NCBI GenBank assembly: GCA_028564705.1
Contig: JAPXFQ010001151.1
Location: 372,001-436,000 of the forward strand
From: Apricaphanius iberus
Lineage: Eukaryota > Chordata > Actinopteri > Cyprinodontiformes > Aphaniidae
Reading direction: 5' to 3'
Length of the DNA stretch: 64,000 nt
Below, in pieces: positions 49,961 through 62,800 of this stretch. A program made the translations under genes and the position numbers. Position 1 is the stretch's first letter, and every line of letters starts with the position of its first letter. A model generated the notes under the pieces. That model searched no databases. It saw nothing but the letters and a program-made list of their open reading frames with translations, and was not told the origin of the DNA.

Positions 49961-51110
49961 AACAATTTTTCTGTCACTATAAAATGTACAATTTTAGCTT
50001 TAATATTAATATCTTGTGCGCAACCAATGAGAATGTAGATATCTCACAAAATCAAAAGGACAATTTAATCGAAAAAATAAATTTGCAACAGTCTTTTAGA
50101 CATATTTCTGGTAGAGCGGCTTATTCTAAGCAAGCTCTGTACTGGTGGCCCGACAATTCTGTGGGTTTGCAAAACACATTAACACATTTACCCAAGACTG
50201 TAGATGAAAAACTATCCAATGTAATCAGATTTAAATAAAGTCTGCATGCATGGAAATAAAACTTGAAGGCATATAAATTGGATTATCTTTAACACTGTTC
50301 CATATGACACAATATGAAAGAAGTTGCTACTGTTTATGGTTTACGGTCAGAATAAATGAGTTGTGCCGTTCGAGCCACCAGGCAGATAAAAAAGTAATAA
50401 ACCTGCATCCATTAGCTCCCAGATCTCCTTTCTGTTGTGCACCTCTGAAAGCTCACCTGATAAAAGTGCCGTAGCTTAATACAAATGTCAACAAGCAATA
50501 CCTTTATCGTAACACAGACACAATGGCTCCATCCATCTCTATCAAAGCCCTGACACCTGGGACTGTGTCTCACTTTGTACTAAAGGTCTGCTGGTGGCAG
50601 AGGAAATGCCACTGCGCATATGCACCTCTTCATTACCTCACGCCGTGTGCATGTTTCACGGGACATCAGTTTGAAAGGTGCTTTCTGCCGCAGGCTCTTT
50701 ACCATCAAATGTGGAAAGCTAAGAACAATGGGAGCATCTTGACCAGCATGACAGCCTGGGGGCTCCTTTATGTCGCCAGGCAGATCTGAAATGGCATCTG
50801 GAAAGATGTTGGTTAGGTCTTATTGATCTCCGTGTTAGAGAAGACCGAGGATGGCTTCATCTGCGTACCATCAGTCATGAAAAAAAGAGCACCTTAAAGG
50901 TTGCCTATATGGCCTCACTCTCCCCAATCCCCCATTTCCTGGGAACAATGTGAAGTGTTTCAAGAGAATGAAAGGAATATACCTAGTCTGTTACATGATG
51001 GAGTCAAAATTACAGATGGCGTACTGGTTTTTCCATTATTATTAAAAATAAATTGCCCAATTATGGAAAATAGTCAGCTAAGCGACCCCTGGCCTTGGCT
51101 GACATCACTA
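49961..51110. other. Intronic sequence, one unique island
   Basis: Nothing is recognised as gene or repeat. The part at 50,400-50,790 is unique and balanced in composition, with an 88-codon frame that has no known motif. It could be a conserved non-coding element. Confidence 0.4.
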
Positions 51111-51250
51111 ACGGTGTGTCCACACCAAAGGCGATAAAGCGACCAAAAAAGCGCCACACGTGCCTAGCTGTTCGCGTGCACATTCGCACCTTGAAGCTTG
51201 TACAAAGCAAACTGGATGCGCTTAAAATATGCAATTTTCACGCACGACCT

Positions 51251-51420
51251 GGCCTTCAGCAGAGCTGGGGACAGAGTGCAGCTCCCGGTGGATTATGGAC
51301 TGAGCTGACGGAGGACAGCGTGTGCGGCCCGGCCTTCAGCGGAGCTGCGGCTAGAGTGCAGCTGGCGGGGGATTATGGACTATGGTCTCCGATCTGACGG
51401 AGCACAGAGTGGATTACGTG
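51251..51420 (+). repeat. 80-bp tandem duplication in the TIR element
   Basis: GGCCTTCAGC occurs at 51,251 and 51,331 with the following 80 bp largely repeated (GCTG..., GAGTGCAGCT..., GGATTATGGACT). A third partial, more divergent copy starts near 51,425. Confidence 0.75.
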
Positions 51421-51671
51421 TTCGGCCTGGCCTCCCGTAGAACTGGGACCACTGCACTGGGGGTTTGGTGAGCTACAGATACAGTCTAGCTACGGCGGAG
51501 GGATCCATAAACACCAGTGAGCACCCTCCCAGTTTGTGCCGTGAAGGTCCAAGCTTCGCCTGCTGACACACCAACTACATTGCCGAGCAGCTGTCCATCT
51601 GTCTGTGGTTCGTAAAACTTTATCATATTTGAGCAGCGTGGGATGTGGTGCAGGAGCTACTACCAGGAGGT

Positions 51672-52905
51672 AAAAGAAAGAAATCCTAGAAACCTGTTTA
51701 ATATGAGATTTAAATGTCGTGTCTTGGTCAAAAATTACACCAAGGTTCTTTACATTATTACCAGAGGCCAAATTAATGCCATCCAGATGAAGTGATTGAC
51801 CTAGCAGTTTCCTTTTTAAAGGTTCTGGTCCAAAGACAACAACCTCTGTCTTGTTTGAATTTAGGAGCAGAAAATTCAGAGTCATCCAAGTTTTTATGTC
51901 TTCCAGACATGCTTGTAATCTACCTAACTGATTAGTTTCATCAGGTTTTATGGATAAATATAATTGTGTATCATCAGCATAACTTTGGAAATTTATTCCA
52001 TGTTGTCTAATTATTTTACCAATTGGAAGCATATAAATAGTAAAGAGAATCGGTCCAAGCACAGAACCCTGTGGTACTCCACAAGTAACCCCTGAGTGTG
52101 AAGAAGATTCATCATTGACATGAACAAACTGGAATCTGTTGGACAGATATGATTTAAACCAACCTAATGCCGTTTCCTTGATCCCTACAACATGTTCAAG
52201 CCTTTTTAAGAGAATATTATGATAGACTGTGTCAAAAGCAGCACTGAGATCTAACAAGACCAGAACAGTCACAAATAAATTATCTGAGGCCTTCAGAATA
52301 TCAGTAACTTTTACCAGTGCTGTTTCAGTGCTATAATGAGCTCTAAAACCTGACTGAAATTCCTCAAAAAGTTGCTCTTTATATGCTCACATACTTGATT
52401 AGCAACTATTTTCTCAAGAATTTTGGATAAGAAAGGAAGGTTAGATATAGGGTTGTAGTTAGCTAACTCATCTTGATCCAGGGAGGGTTTCTTAAGTAAA
52501 GGTTGACTTACAGCAACCTTAAATTCCTGTGGCACATATCCATTTATTAAAGATAGATTCCTCATGTGTAGGATAGGGCCAGTAACCCGAGGAAACCCTT
52601 CCTTAAATAATTTGGTTGGTTTTGGGTCTAACATACAAGTTGAGGGTTTAGATGAAACTAATATTTGTGATAATTCTGAAAGTTCAACAGAATCAAAATG
52701 GTACAGACATAAACATGGTTCTACAATTCTCTCTGATACTGCCTCAGTTACTGAGAGAGAGTTAGTCATGTTTGGGAGAATGCCAATGATTTTATTCTTT
52801 ATAGAATTTATTTTACTTATGAAGAAGCCCATAAAGTCATCACAACTGAGAGAAAGGGGAAGAGTTGGCTCAACAGAGCTGGAGTTATAGCTCAAGGCTC
52901 ACTTC
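51672..52905 (-). mobile_element. L2 LINE reverse transcriptase fragment
   Basis: Two frames on the minus strand hold the L2 ORF: ISKINSIKNKI and AVSQPLLKKPSLDQDELANY (52,895-52,311), then VLVLLDLSAAFDTVYHNILL, SGVTCGVPQGSVLGPILFTI, YADDTQLYLSIKPDETNQLG and FLLLNSNKTEVVVFGPEPLK (52,272-51,680). They are separated by a frameshift near 52,300. The copy lacks both ends: homology stops at RISFF near 51,675, with no 3' region or tail. Confidence 0.85.
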
Positions 52906-53643
52906 TAGGCCGAGAGATGCTTTCACAGCAACAACAGCTCGGGGTGATTAGCCACGGTATTTATCAATATTTCCTCCATGTACTGCTGAGGCTGTGACTC
53001 CATGACAGTCACAGAATCACTGACACTCTCCCCTGATTGGTTGTCACGGCGCGATTTATTGTTGGAGTTCAGATTTTTCCAACTCGAGCGGTAGATGATA
53101 TGAACACGAGTGCACAAAATGCTCCACATAAAATGCAGCGCAAATTTTTCATCGCAATCGTAGCGCGAATTGTTTGCACAAATCAGGCACAAAAGCTTTT
53201 TCGCGAAGCAAATCTGCTTCTGAAGTGTCGCGGGACCCTAAGTCGCGCTTCATCCCGTTCGTCCATTGATTTTACATGTTAACCTGAAACTCTAGTCGCT
53301 CTTATCGTGTTTGGTGTGGACACACCGTTTCAACTGCAACTGCAAGATGACTGCAAATGATACCAATGCGACCCAAAGCTATGTAAAGGGTCAGCTGAGG
53401 CAATGCATCAACGATAGAAACTCATTGGAAATGGGAAAAAAAATGTTTTAGTAGTCTTATACTGTTCTAGTAGTACTGAATATGGCTTTTATGCTAATTG
53501 TATTAAAAAACTTTAATACCAACTCAAACTTAACACTCAATTTTACCAAAATGAAACAAATTTGTTTGAGCATCAGTACAGAAAAACATAGAATTTTCCA
53601 TGTAGATAAATCCATGATCTCCCTGCTAATAATGTCTAGATCA

Positions 53644-53710
53644 GGGGTGCCCAAAGTTGGGCCTGCGGGCCAAAGTTGGCCCCCTTAGAGATTATTTTGG
53701 CCCGCCAAGG
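53644..53710 (+). mobile_element. hAT-type terminus
   Basis: CAGGGGTGCCCAAAGTTGGG, followed by CCTGCGGGCCAAAGTTGGCC, resembles the end of a fish hAT element. I found no matching opposite end close by. It may belong with the transposase relic at 58,680-58,960. Confidence 0.5.
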
Positions 53711-55079
53711 GGTGCCTTGGATCCTACTTAAAGATCCACTTCATTCAGTCAGCTAAATGTTAATTATGATTATTCTTCTGCTGCTGATACCATTTGTGGT
53801 AAATGGGTCTAATGAACATTTATTTGCAGCAACACATGCAAAAGGAAATGAGGCCACAAATTCTTTACTCCACCTCCTGATGCCGCCACTGAGGTCTTTC
53901 AACACCTGTGCCATGTTTTTGGTCTGCAGCGTTTTACATTGTGACAAATATCTTGCACGTGCGATGAAAAACAGTCTGTGTGACAAGTTTCTTTCTTACG
54001 TAACACCTGTGCGACAGCCTTACAAGCCTCATTATATCAGTGTAGTTAGCCTACAACATTTACCATAATTACTTCATATTAGTTGCCAGTCCACCGTCAT
54101 ATGTGAGCTTAGAGAACCGATGGAGTTCGGAAGCTGGATTTTCAGCTGTGCCTTTGTGACAAAGCAGTAACTGGACTGTTGTGGCACGGGGAGATGATTA
54201 CCGTTGCAGAACTTAGAAGAAGCTAGTTGGGCAGCAAGAGGTGAGTTGGTGACATCAGTTTGGCCTTAGACACTTTTTCCTAACTGTTTTATAATTAATT
54301 GATTTTTTCTTTGTGTGAATCTGTCATTTTGCTGCTATCATTCTTGAATTTTCCCAGTGTAGAAAAATTAAGGGAATTTCTATCCTATGTATATATTGCT
54401 GTATGACCTAAATTGCTCATATTTTCAACCCATATGTGCACACCTATATATATATATACATACTTTCACACTATTATAAGTAAAGCAGATATGTGTCACT
54501 GAAATAAATATTGAAACCATTTCTTGCTATTTGTTCACGACCCTGAACTGAACAGAGAAATTATTCATAAAGACCCCAGGGTGTAGTGTTGGTTTGTTTC
54601 TACACACAAAGACAAGATAAGGTATTTAGGTTGAAAGTTAGTGCAACATGGGTCCACTGAGAGCCGTATGCATGACTTGTCTCCAATAAAAAACACTTAT
54701 GATCTCATGGAAACCTTCAGAGTTCTTCCTTCTCTCATGATCACTCCCCTGACACCCAGATGTGTATATTCCTCTCAGAAGACAAGTAATGCAGCTTTGA
54801 TTTAATTCAAATGAGAACTATAACCAGTCTGGATTTGACATTTTTCAGTCCGCCTCCCAGTTATTGCAAATGCAAACCTCCCATTCTTCCACCTGAAAAG
54901 ACCCTGGAAAAACACCAGACTGTTGAAGATGTCAAGACAAAATTTAATATATGTTTGGGATATATGTGACATACCGGTACATAAAATTAGTTGTTTTCCT
55001 ATATTATAGGTACATATAGAGCCAATTTTATGTATATCACATATATTCAATAGGTATGCAATTATATAGCTTCTTTCAT
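53711..55079. other. Unassigned intronic sequence
   Basis: Short frames only, for example +53,757-54,068 with a hydrophobic start but no recognisable motif. A short (TA)n run is at 54,449-54,460. Confidence 0.4.
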
Positions 55080-55252
55080 TTTTTCACGAGGTGCTTGGCT
55101 GTAATGAAGGTCTCCCAGGCAAGAGTTAGTCAATGACTTGATGCAATCTGACGGGATTTCTTAAATAGAAAATGTTTAAAATGTACTGGAATGTTTGTAT
55201 GATTAAAACGAGATGATATATTGTGAATTGGTAGTATATAAATAAACTGGAT
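55080..55252 (+). mobile_element. L2 LINE 3' tail, degenerate
   Basis: GATGCAATCTGACGGGATTT, ACTGGAATGTTTGTATGATT, and a terminus GTATATAAATAAACTGGATT. It matches 20,080-20,225 with many changes, so it is an old copy. Confidence 0.7.
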
Positions 55253-56970
55253 TGATCTCAGTTCAAAAATCCTAAATTTATACTAAAGGGAAATTAAATG
55301 TCATGTCATCCAAGTATCTTCAAAGAGCCGTCGAATATTTGCGATGCTGTAGGTAGGAAGGATCTCCAGTACCAGTCATTCTTAAAGTCCTTCTATAGAG
55401 GCCTCTAGCGGAAGATTGTTGCTCTATGACCATCTCATGACGGTTGTGACATGCTAACAGCTTAACATCTAGGCAGCAGAGACAATATTTCTGAACGACA
55501 CCATTAGTTGTTGACAAAAACTGCTATTTCACCTCATTTGCTTAAGTACTCCTCTTCATGTCTCTGTCTGTTTGTATGGTCAAAGAGGTGGAGTAGGGGA
55601 TAATATCATTGCTTGTTATAATGGATGGATGAGATTGTTTTCTGAACCTTCTCCTTGTCTCTTTCCTTTTTGGTCCTGCTCTGTATTCTTGAAGTTTCTT
55701 TTTCACCTCCTCTGGGATTTGGAGTTATAGCTCAATGATTATTTGAGCTTTAACATGCTAATCAGTGGATCCCAGTTGCAGAAACAACACATCATGGCCA
55801 TGGTTGTGCATCCTAACAGTAACTGTCCAAGATACGAAAAACAAACAGTAGGAGCAGATATCTATCCAGCTGCACAACAACCAGAGCCAGAGGGCAGTTC
55901 TACAAGTCCAACATGTTTTTGATATTTAACTACTTTGAAAGACATCTTTGTTTCAGTTGATTTGAGGTAAATTACTCTCTGTGACTTAATATTCTCACAT
56001 TATATAGAAAACAGCAATAATATTAGATGAGTAAATAAGTATAACTAAAAGTAACATGGTTAGAGGAGAAAATTGATTCAGACATATTACGCCGCTCAAT
56101 ATTAAATATCAGAGCCACTGTGCAACTTATCACAGGCAGATAAAATCCATGTATGGGTGCAGCTGAAGTCACACTGGCTCTCTATTGATTTTTTTCCCTA
56201 AATCAGATTAATCCTCTCCGCTAATCAGATCAATATCTCCCGACCTCTGAACTCTGCCGACTGAACTCGTTTCTCATCAATTCCCAGGTGTTTACTCTCT
56301 GCTCTGAGCCCCAAAGATTGCAGAAAAAGAACTTTAAAGTGTCCATTTATCTCCTTTAATGAATACACTTGACTATAATCTGGCCAGAAATGGTGTGGGT
56401 AAAGATAAAAAAGATTCAACTCCACCTTCATGGGTGTTGCAACCGTGGGGTAAGTGGCCATTTTAACAGCTTTACTTTACCAACAGTTTTGGTGTTATAT
56501 TTGTTCCATTCACCTGAGTTACAGCTGGATTACAGTAATTCTCCCTAAAGCCCCTTAAATTTTACATACTTCAAGTGTATTGTTCAATCAATTTGCTGCC
56601 ATCCTAAAAACACTGTTAGAGTTGGTCAAGATATGTGCCAGAAAATCTCGAGGATGCTATTATTTTTTTTATCTGGTTAGGTTACTGTAACGAAGCCTAA
56701 ACTGGAAATTTGACTATTATGTTGCTGTCAAAGTCCTGACCAACAGCAGAAAAATGTAGTATTTCAAACAAAGGGTAAAACCCTGGTTATCAATATCAGA
56801 GTCTACATCCATCTAAGAATATTTAATTTAATTTAATCACTTCTTTACTCTTTGTGCTAACAATACACACGGACCATAACAGCAGGAAAATCTTTTAGGA
56901 TTATTAGTGTGATCGCAACATTCTAGCAAAATTGGCATCAGAAATCAGTTTAAAACATTTTCTGTGTGAA
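55253..56970. other. Unassigned intronic sequence
   Basis: No gene, no clear repeat. Confidence 0.4.
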
Positions 56971-57358
56971 CCAGCATTAACGCTAAAAACTAACACTACA
57001 GGCTAGCACTACTTGCTATTGCTACAAGTTAACACTAAAAGCTAACACTACAAACTAGAACTACTTGCTAACGCTACATGTTAGCACTAACGGTTAAGAC
57101 TACAAGCTAGAACTACTTGCTAATGTAAAAAGTTAACACTACAAGCTAACACTAAAAGCTATAATTACATGCTAATGCTACAAGTTAACACTAAAAGCTA
57201 TAATTACATGCTAATGCTACAAGTTAACACTAAAAGCTAACACTACAAGCTAAAATTACATGCTAAAGCTACAAGTTAACACTAAAAGTTAACAATACAC
57301 ATTATAACTAAATGCGAATCCTACAAGTTAACGCTAAAAGCTAACAATACAAGCTATT
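56971..57358 (+). repeat. Tandem array of GCTAACACTACAA-like units
   Basis: Imperfect units alternate AAGCTAACACTA, CAAGCTAGAACTACTTG and CTACAAGTTAACACTAAAAG at roughly 16-18 bp spacing over nearly 390 bp. It is followed immediately by the tail sequence at 57,359-57,480. The same array type recurs at 63,616-63,868. Confidence 0.88.
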
Positions 57359-57480
57359 GATAATAGCTGAGCTCTCAAGCCTCACGCTATGAGCGTAAGT
57401 CATGTGCATTTTGGCATCTTCGAATGCAAACACAAAACACATGAAAGTTCCTCACGCTGAAAATTTATTTGGTGCATTCC
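57359..57480 (+). repeat. Array-associated tail with CACGC motifs
   Basis: GAGCTCTCAAGCCTCACGC, TATGAGCGTAAGTCATGTGC and CCTCACGCTGAAAATTTATT match 63,869-63,970 in the same order after the same kind of array. It is probably the end of one unidentified mobile-element family. Confidence 0.7.
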
Positions 57481-58679
57481 AAACCCATATCTTGTAAACT
57501 ACATTTATAGCTTGCTCATTAAATATTGTACACACTGTTATAACCTTCGACATTTATAAATGAATGAATAATATGATTACAATATGACTGAAAATGAACC
57601 CCGATTTTTCTTTTATGACAGTCTTTATAACTCAAATTACTGCTGTTAAGTTTTTATTGTAAATTTAGAAACCCCATAAAAGCTTACATTTTGCTATAGC
57701 TGTTATTAGAATATGAACATCATGACACTGAACAGAGAAGAGTTTGAAAATTAAAACTTAAAAGACTCATAACTGGCTTTCCTCTCTTTCTGTTGTACAA
57801 CAAAAAAAATATTTTCAAGATTTATACACTGGATTTCCTTAGGTAACCTTCTTAATGAACTTCAACTTAGGTCACACATTTATTACCAGCCATCAGAATC
57901 AGTGATTTGATACGTTTAAGGGAAATTTCAGATGTCAGCAAATAAACCTAAATCCATTTCTATGGAGTAAATGTTTCTATCACTATGAAGTTTCAAGAAC
58001 GGCACAATTTTTTGTCAAATGTATAAGTTTAATTTATTAAACTAATTAACCATTTTACTTATTTTTTTTATTTTTAATTAAATCTTAAAATAAGTTTAAA
58101 AGTTAAAAGTAATTAATTTATTTATTTATCCTGATTCCACCAATTATTTTAGTAGGCTACCTTCATAGCTACCACTTTCCCAGAATTTTATGCAGTGTCA
58201 GAGAAAGGTTATCATTAATAAATATCCAATCTTCATAACATTTGCTTTATTAATATGATTATTATTAATACTATTTTTTTTTCTTTTTACAGAGACCTTG
58301 CTCAGACATGCCAAGTCTGTGTGAGTGTGGAGTAGCAGATGGGTTTAAACTGTGGAAAGGCAAGACTTTAATATAATTCATGAAGAAGTGAAGGTTTTTT
58401 TCCACCTGTTGCATGTTTATACGTTTATTTTGTGTTCTTTCTTAGATTTACTGAACTTTTTCAGTTTCACAGACGTAATGAGAATGGCCATCTTGTGAGG
58501 AGTTTGTGGCGGACCGATTCATAGAGCATCCCCAATCACTTTTGACCTTGAAGCTTTTTGGTGAAAACTTTAATCAATGAATAACAGAGTAAGGTATATT
58601 TTCTACGCACATAATGATGCCATCAGTGTGAAAACTATGACATATGTAGGAGGATAACTACACCTTCTTGGTTCATTGT
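57481..58679. other. AT-rich sequence, nothing recognised
   Basis: No coding motif. It may include decayed upstream parts of the hAT transposase that ends at 58,960. Confidence 0.4.
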
Positions 58680-58960
58680 TTTTAAAGTTGATGGGTTTGC
58701 TCAGGTTGTAAAGCTAGCTCCCTTTCTTCCACACTCAAATGCAGCAGAAATACTTTTTTCCATGGTTGGACTAAAAAAGACAAAAACAAGGAATGCTTTG
58801 GACCTGGATGCAACGCTGTCCTCAATCATGACAGTAGAAATGGCAGACATTGAGCCATAGCACTTCAAATAGGAGGAGCCGGGGTCTGTCATGCAAAAAT
58901 AAGCAAACTGAAATACGCTCAAAAACTTGTTGTTTAAAGGGCCAATTTGGCTCACACAAA
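58680..58960 (+). pseudogene. hAT transposase C-terminus relic
   Basis: On the plus strand one frame reads LPFLPHSNAAEILFSMVGLK, then KTKTRNALDLDATLSSIMTV and EMADIEP before a stop. This is the C-terminal dimerisation region of hAT transposases, which in the family reads LPHSNAxAERVFS. The E-R-V-F-S core is altered. Upstream domains are not recognisable. Confidence 0.7.
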
Positions 58961-59559
58961 AGTGTATTTTTCATTGACTATTTGTAATAAAAACAAAAGT
59001 ATTTTCTGTATTTCACAACATTTGTGCTTTGTTGGACTCATTTCTGTTGGATGTCAAATTCAACAGTTTTATCGATACTGGGGGAACCGAATGATGTTGA
59101 CGGGCCGCTTCGGCAAAAAAACATAGGACATCTGTTGATCTTGGAACCCTGACAATCTCATTCTGAACACTTCATTGAACTTGAGAGCTCTGATCATTGC
59201 ATGAGTTAAGCTTGGCTTTATGTAACAAATAAAGCCAAGACAAAAGACGTTGGGCATAGTGACATGAGACGATCTGATTGTTTTAGTTTAGGGTACGGCG
59301 CCAGAATTTCAATAGGTCAACTTCTGCGTTGCTGGCTTTTGTCGCTTTGAAGCTGGGAAAGCAGCAAAAATTGCCACAGCTGAAACACAGAAAGCACCGC
59401 AGAGGCTCTTATGGTCCTCTGACGGCCTCAGCCATAGAGTTAATATGTAATTTTGCCCTTCTGGGCATTAACGTTTTGGGCAGTTTAAAGGGGCCATTAC
59501 ATATAGCTTGTCACTCAAAGCTGCTCAAACACTGAGCTGCTTTAAATCAAAACTTAAGC
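58961..59559. other. Unassigned sequence, one unique island
   Basis: 59,320-59,560 is balanced in composition and not recognisable as repeat or gene. The rest is AT-rich. Confidence 0.4.
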
Positions 59560-59890
59560 GATAATCTATTTAGAGATGACTTTGAGTAAACGATTATGAG
59601 GCTTAATTGCTGTAGCCTATACTTTCTCTAATGCTGTTTTTTTATGCTTTTCATGTTTTAGGCTTAATTGCTGTTTTTACTTTTCATGCTTTTACACCTA
59701 ATTGTATTTTCTTTACTTTCTCTAATGTATTATTTTATGATTTTCAGGTTTTGCTTTTCATATTGTATTATTAATTTCCTTTTTTAACTTTTCATGCTTT
59801 TATTATAGTTTTTTTAACCACATAATCAAGTAAAGCACCTTGAATTACCTTGTTGTTGAAAGTGTGCTATACAAATAAAATTGCCTTGCC
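59560..59890 (+). mobile_element. LINE/SINE 3' region with tail
   Basis: A T-rich region with repeated CTTTTCATGCTTTTA and TTTACTTTCTCTAATG phrases ends in the tail GTAAAGCACCTTGAATTACC, then TTGTTGTTGAAAGTGTGC and ACAAATAAAATTGCCTTGCC. It is the best-preserved of the three tails of this family (also 5,745 and 20,830). Confidence 0.7.
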
Positions 59891-62800
59891 TCGAAACGAT
59901 GTTTGTAAGAGGTACTACAAATACTACTACCTGTCGGTTTGAATATATCCATGAACACGTTTCTTTCTTTTAATTTTTACATGCATTGTTTAGTAAGGTT
60001 GTAAATATGTTGGAATATTGAGTTAGGGGCCAGGTCCCCAAGCAGATTGAATGGATTTATACGACCTGCTGTAAAGGAACAAATAAGACTGCCTGTAAAT
60101 GAGTACAATAGCTCTTCCTTTAAGTGAAATAAATGGTGGAAATCTTGCCGCAATATTGAAGTAATCAAACCTAAACAAGCAAAAAATTCTTTCACAAGGA
60201 TTCATCGAACCAGCTTCTGAATTCACATGTCCCTCCCTCCCTCTATTTAAAATAAAAACTTGTACTTATTACCTTTTCTTAATTAGGTTATTGAAAATGA
60301 ACTGAACTTACATCATTTTAAAGTGAGTGCAAGATTTTTTTATTTTATACTTTTTTGCTTGTTATCATATAAAATCTTTAAAATACTACAATAGAAGTCA
60401 ACCTGATTTTTCTTTCTTTTGAACAGAACAACTAAACCAGATTAGGAGGTAGCTAGAAGCCGTACAGTATGTACAGGGAAACATTTGTAACACTGACTGA
60501 GCTTGAGGCTACCAAAAGGAGGCGCCCCCTTCCACCTATAATACTTAAAACAATAATATTTCCCAGTCTGCTGAGATCAGTGTTAGCAGTTTGCTTTGAT
60601 GACCTTCAGCAGCCACACATTCACCCACAGCTCCACGCAGAGGTGAGAACCGCAGCAGGAAGTGTCGCAACGTTCGCCTCTGAAGTGTGAGATGGCCTGT
60701 CGCGTGTCAGTCGCCGTTAGCTCATTGCAGACATAATGAATATGTCAAATATGAAAACAGATGTGTTGGAAGAACATATCGCGTCCCAAACATCTCTCAC
60801 ATATTCTCTACCTTATAATTAATTAACTAGGTACTGCTTGGTACAAGCATGTTCACTGTTCACAGCGTCTTTCATGTTGGAGCAGCTGTTACCATAACTC
60901 TGATTAGTTCTTTTTCTATACTTATTTTTTTCATCATGTTTTTGGTTTTGTCGCTCAGTTTTGTTTGGATACTTGGTATGATGCACCATGGCAACAAGGT
61001 ACAGTTTTTACAACTGATTGTGATCTCAAAATCTTGAATAATACCTGAACTGCAACTTCCAATCCGAGGAGAGTTAAAAAGAAGCCTTCATGGATGCAGA
61101 GCAGAGAGAAGGAAGTTTAAACCATCTCTTCCGTCCACCTTAATGAACAAAGATCATCTTAGCTACCCTAACGTCTCTCTGACCATATGACCAGAGCTAT
61201 TAAAACGAGCGGCAAAACCAAATGAGGTGGATTAGCAGTACTAGCTAGCATGTTGCGGTGGAATATCATCTCTGCTGCCCATATTGAGCTGTTGTCCTAC
61301 AGTAATAGTCTTAAGTCAGAGGCTTCTTCTGATTCGTTGCGAAACAGGCTGCTACTTTATCATTTAAGTATCTTCAAAGATGATACTTGAATGATATAAG
61401 TTCCAATAACACTTACATGCTATTGGGATAAATTAAATATTTTTGAACTGAACTTAACTGAAACCGTTTTACAGCACAATGGATGGGTGGAGACAACAAC
61501 TGGAGAGTTGATTGTTTAAAATAAATAAACAAATGTAGTAGAATCAGACATAGCCAGAGTAGAGACACAGCTACACATAACTTTTCACCGTTCATAAGCC
61601 ATTATCATTACAAAGCAGGACACATTTTGATTACAATTGTTAGAAATACTAATGAAAAAGTTCACTTTAAATTACGTGTTCATGTGAAATGGTCAATCCA
61701 TGGAGAGACAGGTTCCAATGCTTGTTTTTCTTCATCGTGCTTCGAGCAGAAATCCATCTTTCTCTCAAAGCTGGATCTTTTGGGATGCGAGAAAAGGCTC
61801 TGTCTTTAACTTGACCTTGGTGGTTTGTGCACCCAGGGACACAATACGAATCAACCTATATGCAAAGTTGGAAAACTCTTTAAAGGCTCTTGCTAGCTAC
61901 TGTAGCTTGTCAACAGTCTTTCCTGCCAGTGTGACGTCATCTCTCACAGCTTTATTGCTGCTGAAAGATACGCTCGTGCCATCACACCCCAAACACGTAC
62001 ATATGCATATATTTGAGCTTGTGTGGATTAGTAATTATCCAGTAAATATTCAAACCTGTGAACAAATGTATGGTTTTTAAACTGATTATAGATATAAACC
62101 TTAAAAATCAGCCCAGAATGGAAGAAGATAATGAATAAATGAGAAAAAGCCAAAACTAGATGACATTCATGGTTATAATGAGTAAATCTCTGGGCAGATC
62201 CAGACCTGGTGTCATTTATGAAATAAAAAACTTCAACTACAACTTAATTTGGGCTTTAAACTGACACTAGATATTTATTATCACACCTCCAGTTCTGTTT
62301 GTGTTCTGAACACTAGCAAAAGCTCAGAAGGCCGCTTTAAATGTGGAACACGATAAGTCTTTGAAATATAATACATCTTCACATCCCATATCGATAAGGA
62401 AGCCAAAGGTTCTGTGTTTCAGCTAGGAGGGGATCGTTACTAGAGCCCATTCTGCAGCACACCAACACTTCTGATGCTCAGCTGTGATGGATCTCTCAGG
62501 GAACCTTCTACCTCTCTGAGCAGACTGATGAATCGGACCTGCACACCACCAGCACCGAGATCTGGCCTATTTACAAATTTTTACATCTTTGTACACATAC
62601 TGTACAGGAAAATGAAAAGACAAATCGATACTTATATATTCTCCTGCCCTCATATCAACCAAAAACATTGATTTACTTATTCACATTGCTGCTGTAATTG
62701 ACCACCTCGCTGTCAGTCATTTGATGCCTTCTGTTCTTTCGCTGCAGCCAGAAATCTGAATCAGGCGTCCCTGATGTTCTGGAACATTGATTAACTGCTG

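Larger units (their letters stand above)
51111..53328 (-). mobile_element. TIR transposon, probably PIF/Harbinger, holding an L2 piece
   Basis: The left end ACGGTGTGTCCACACCAAAG then GCGATAAAGCGAC mirrors the right end GTCGCTCTTATCGTGTTTGG then TGTGGACACACCGT over about 33 bp. The minus strand at 53,003-52,923 gives MESQPQQYMEEILINTVANH then PELLLL, like the start of the MADF/Myb-type second protein of Harbinger elements. The 3-bp flanks (TAA left, TTT right) do not give a perfect duplication. The superfamily is therefore an inference. The middle, 51,672-52,905, is L2 sequence. Confidence 0.6.

Noticed and set aside
61700..62080. 126-codon plus-strand frame
   Set aside because: No recognisable domain, no splice context or neighbouring exon, AT-rich surroundings; probably chance.
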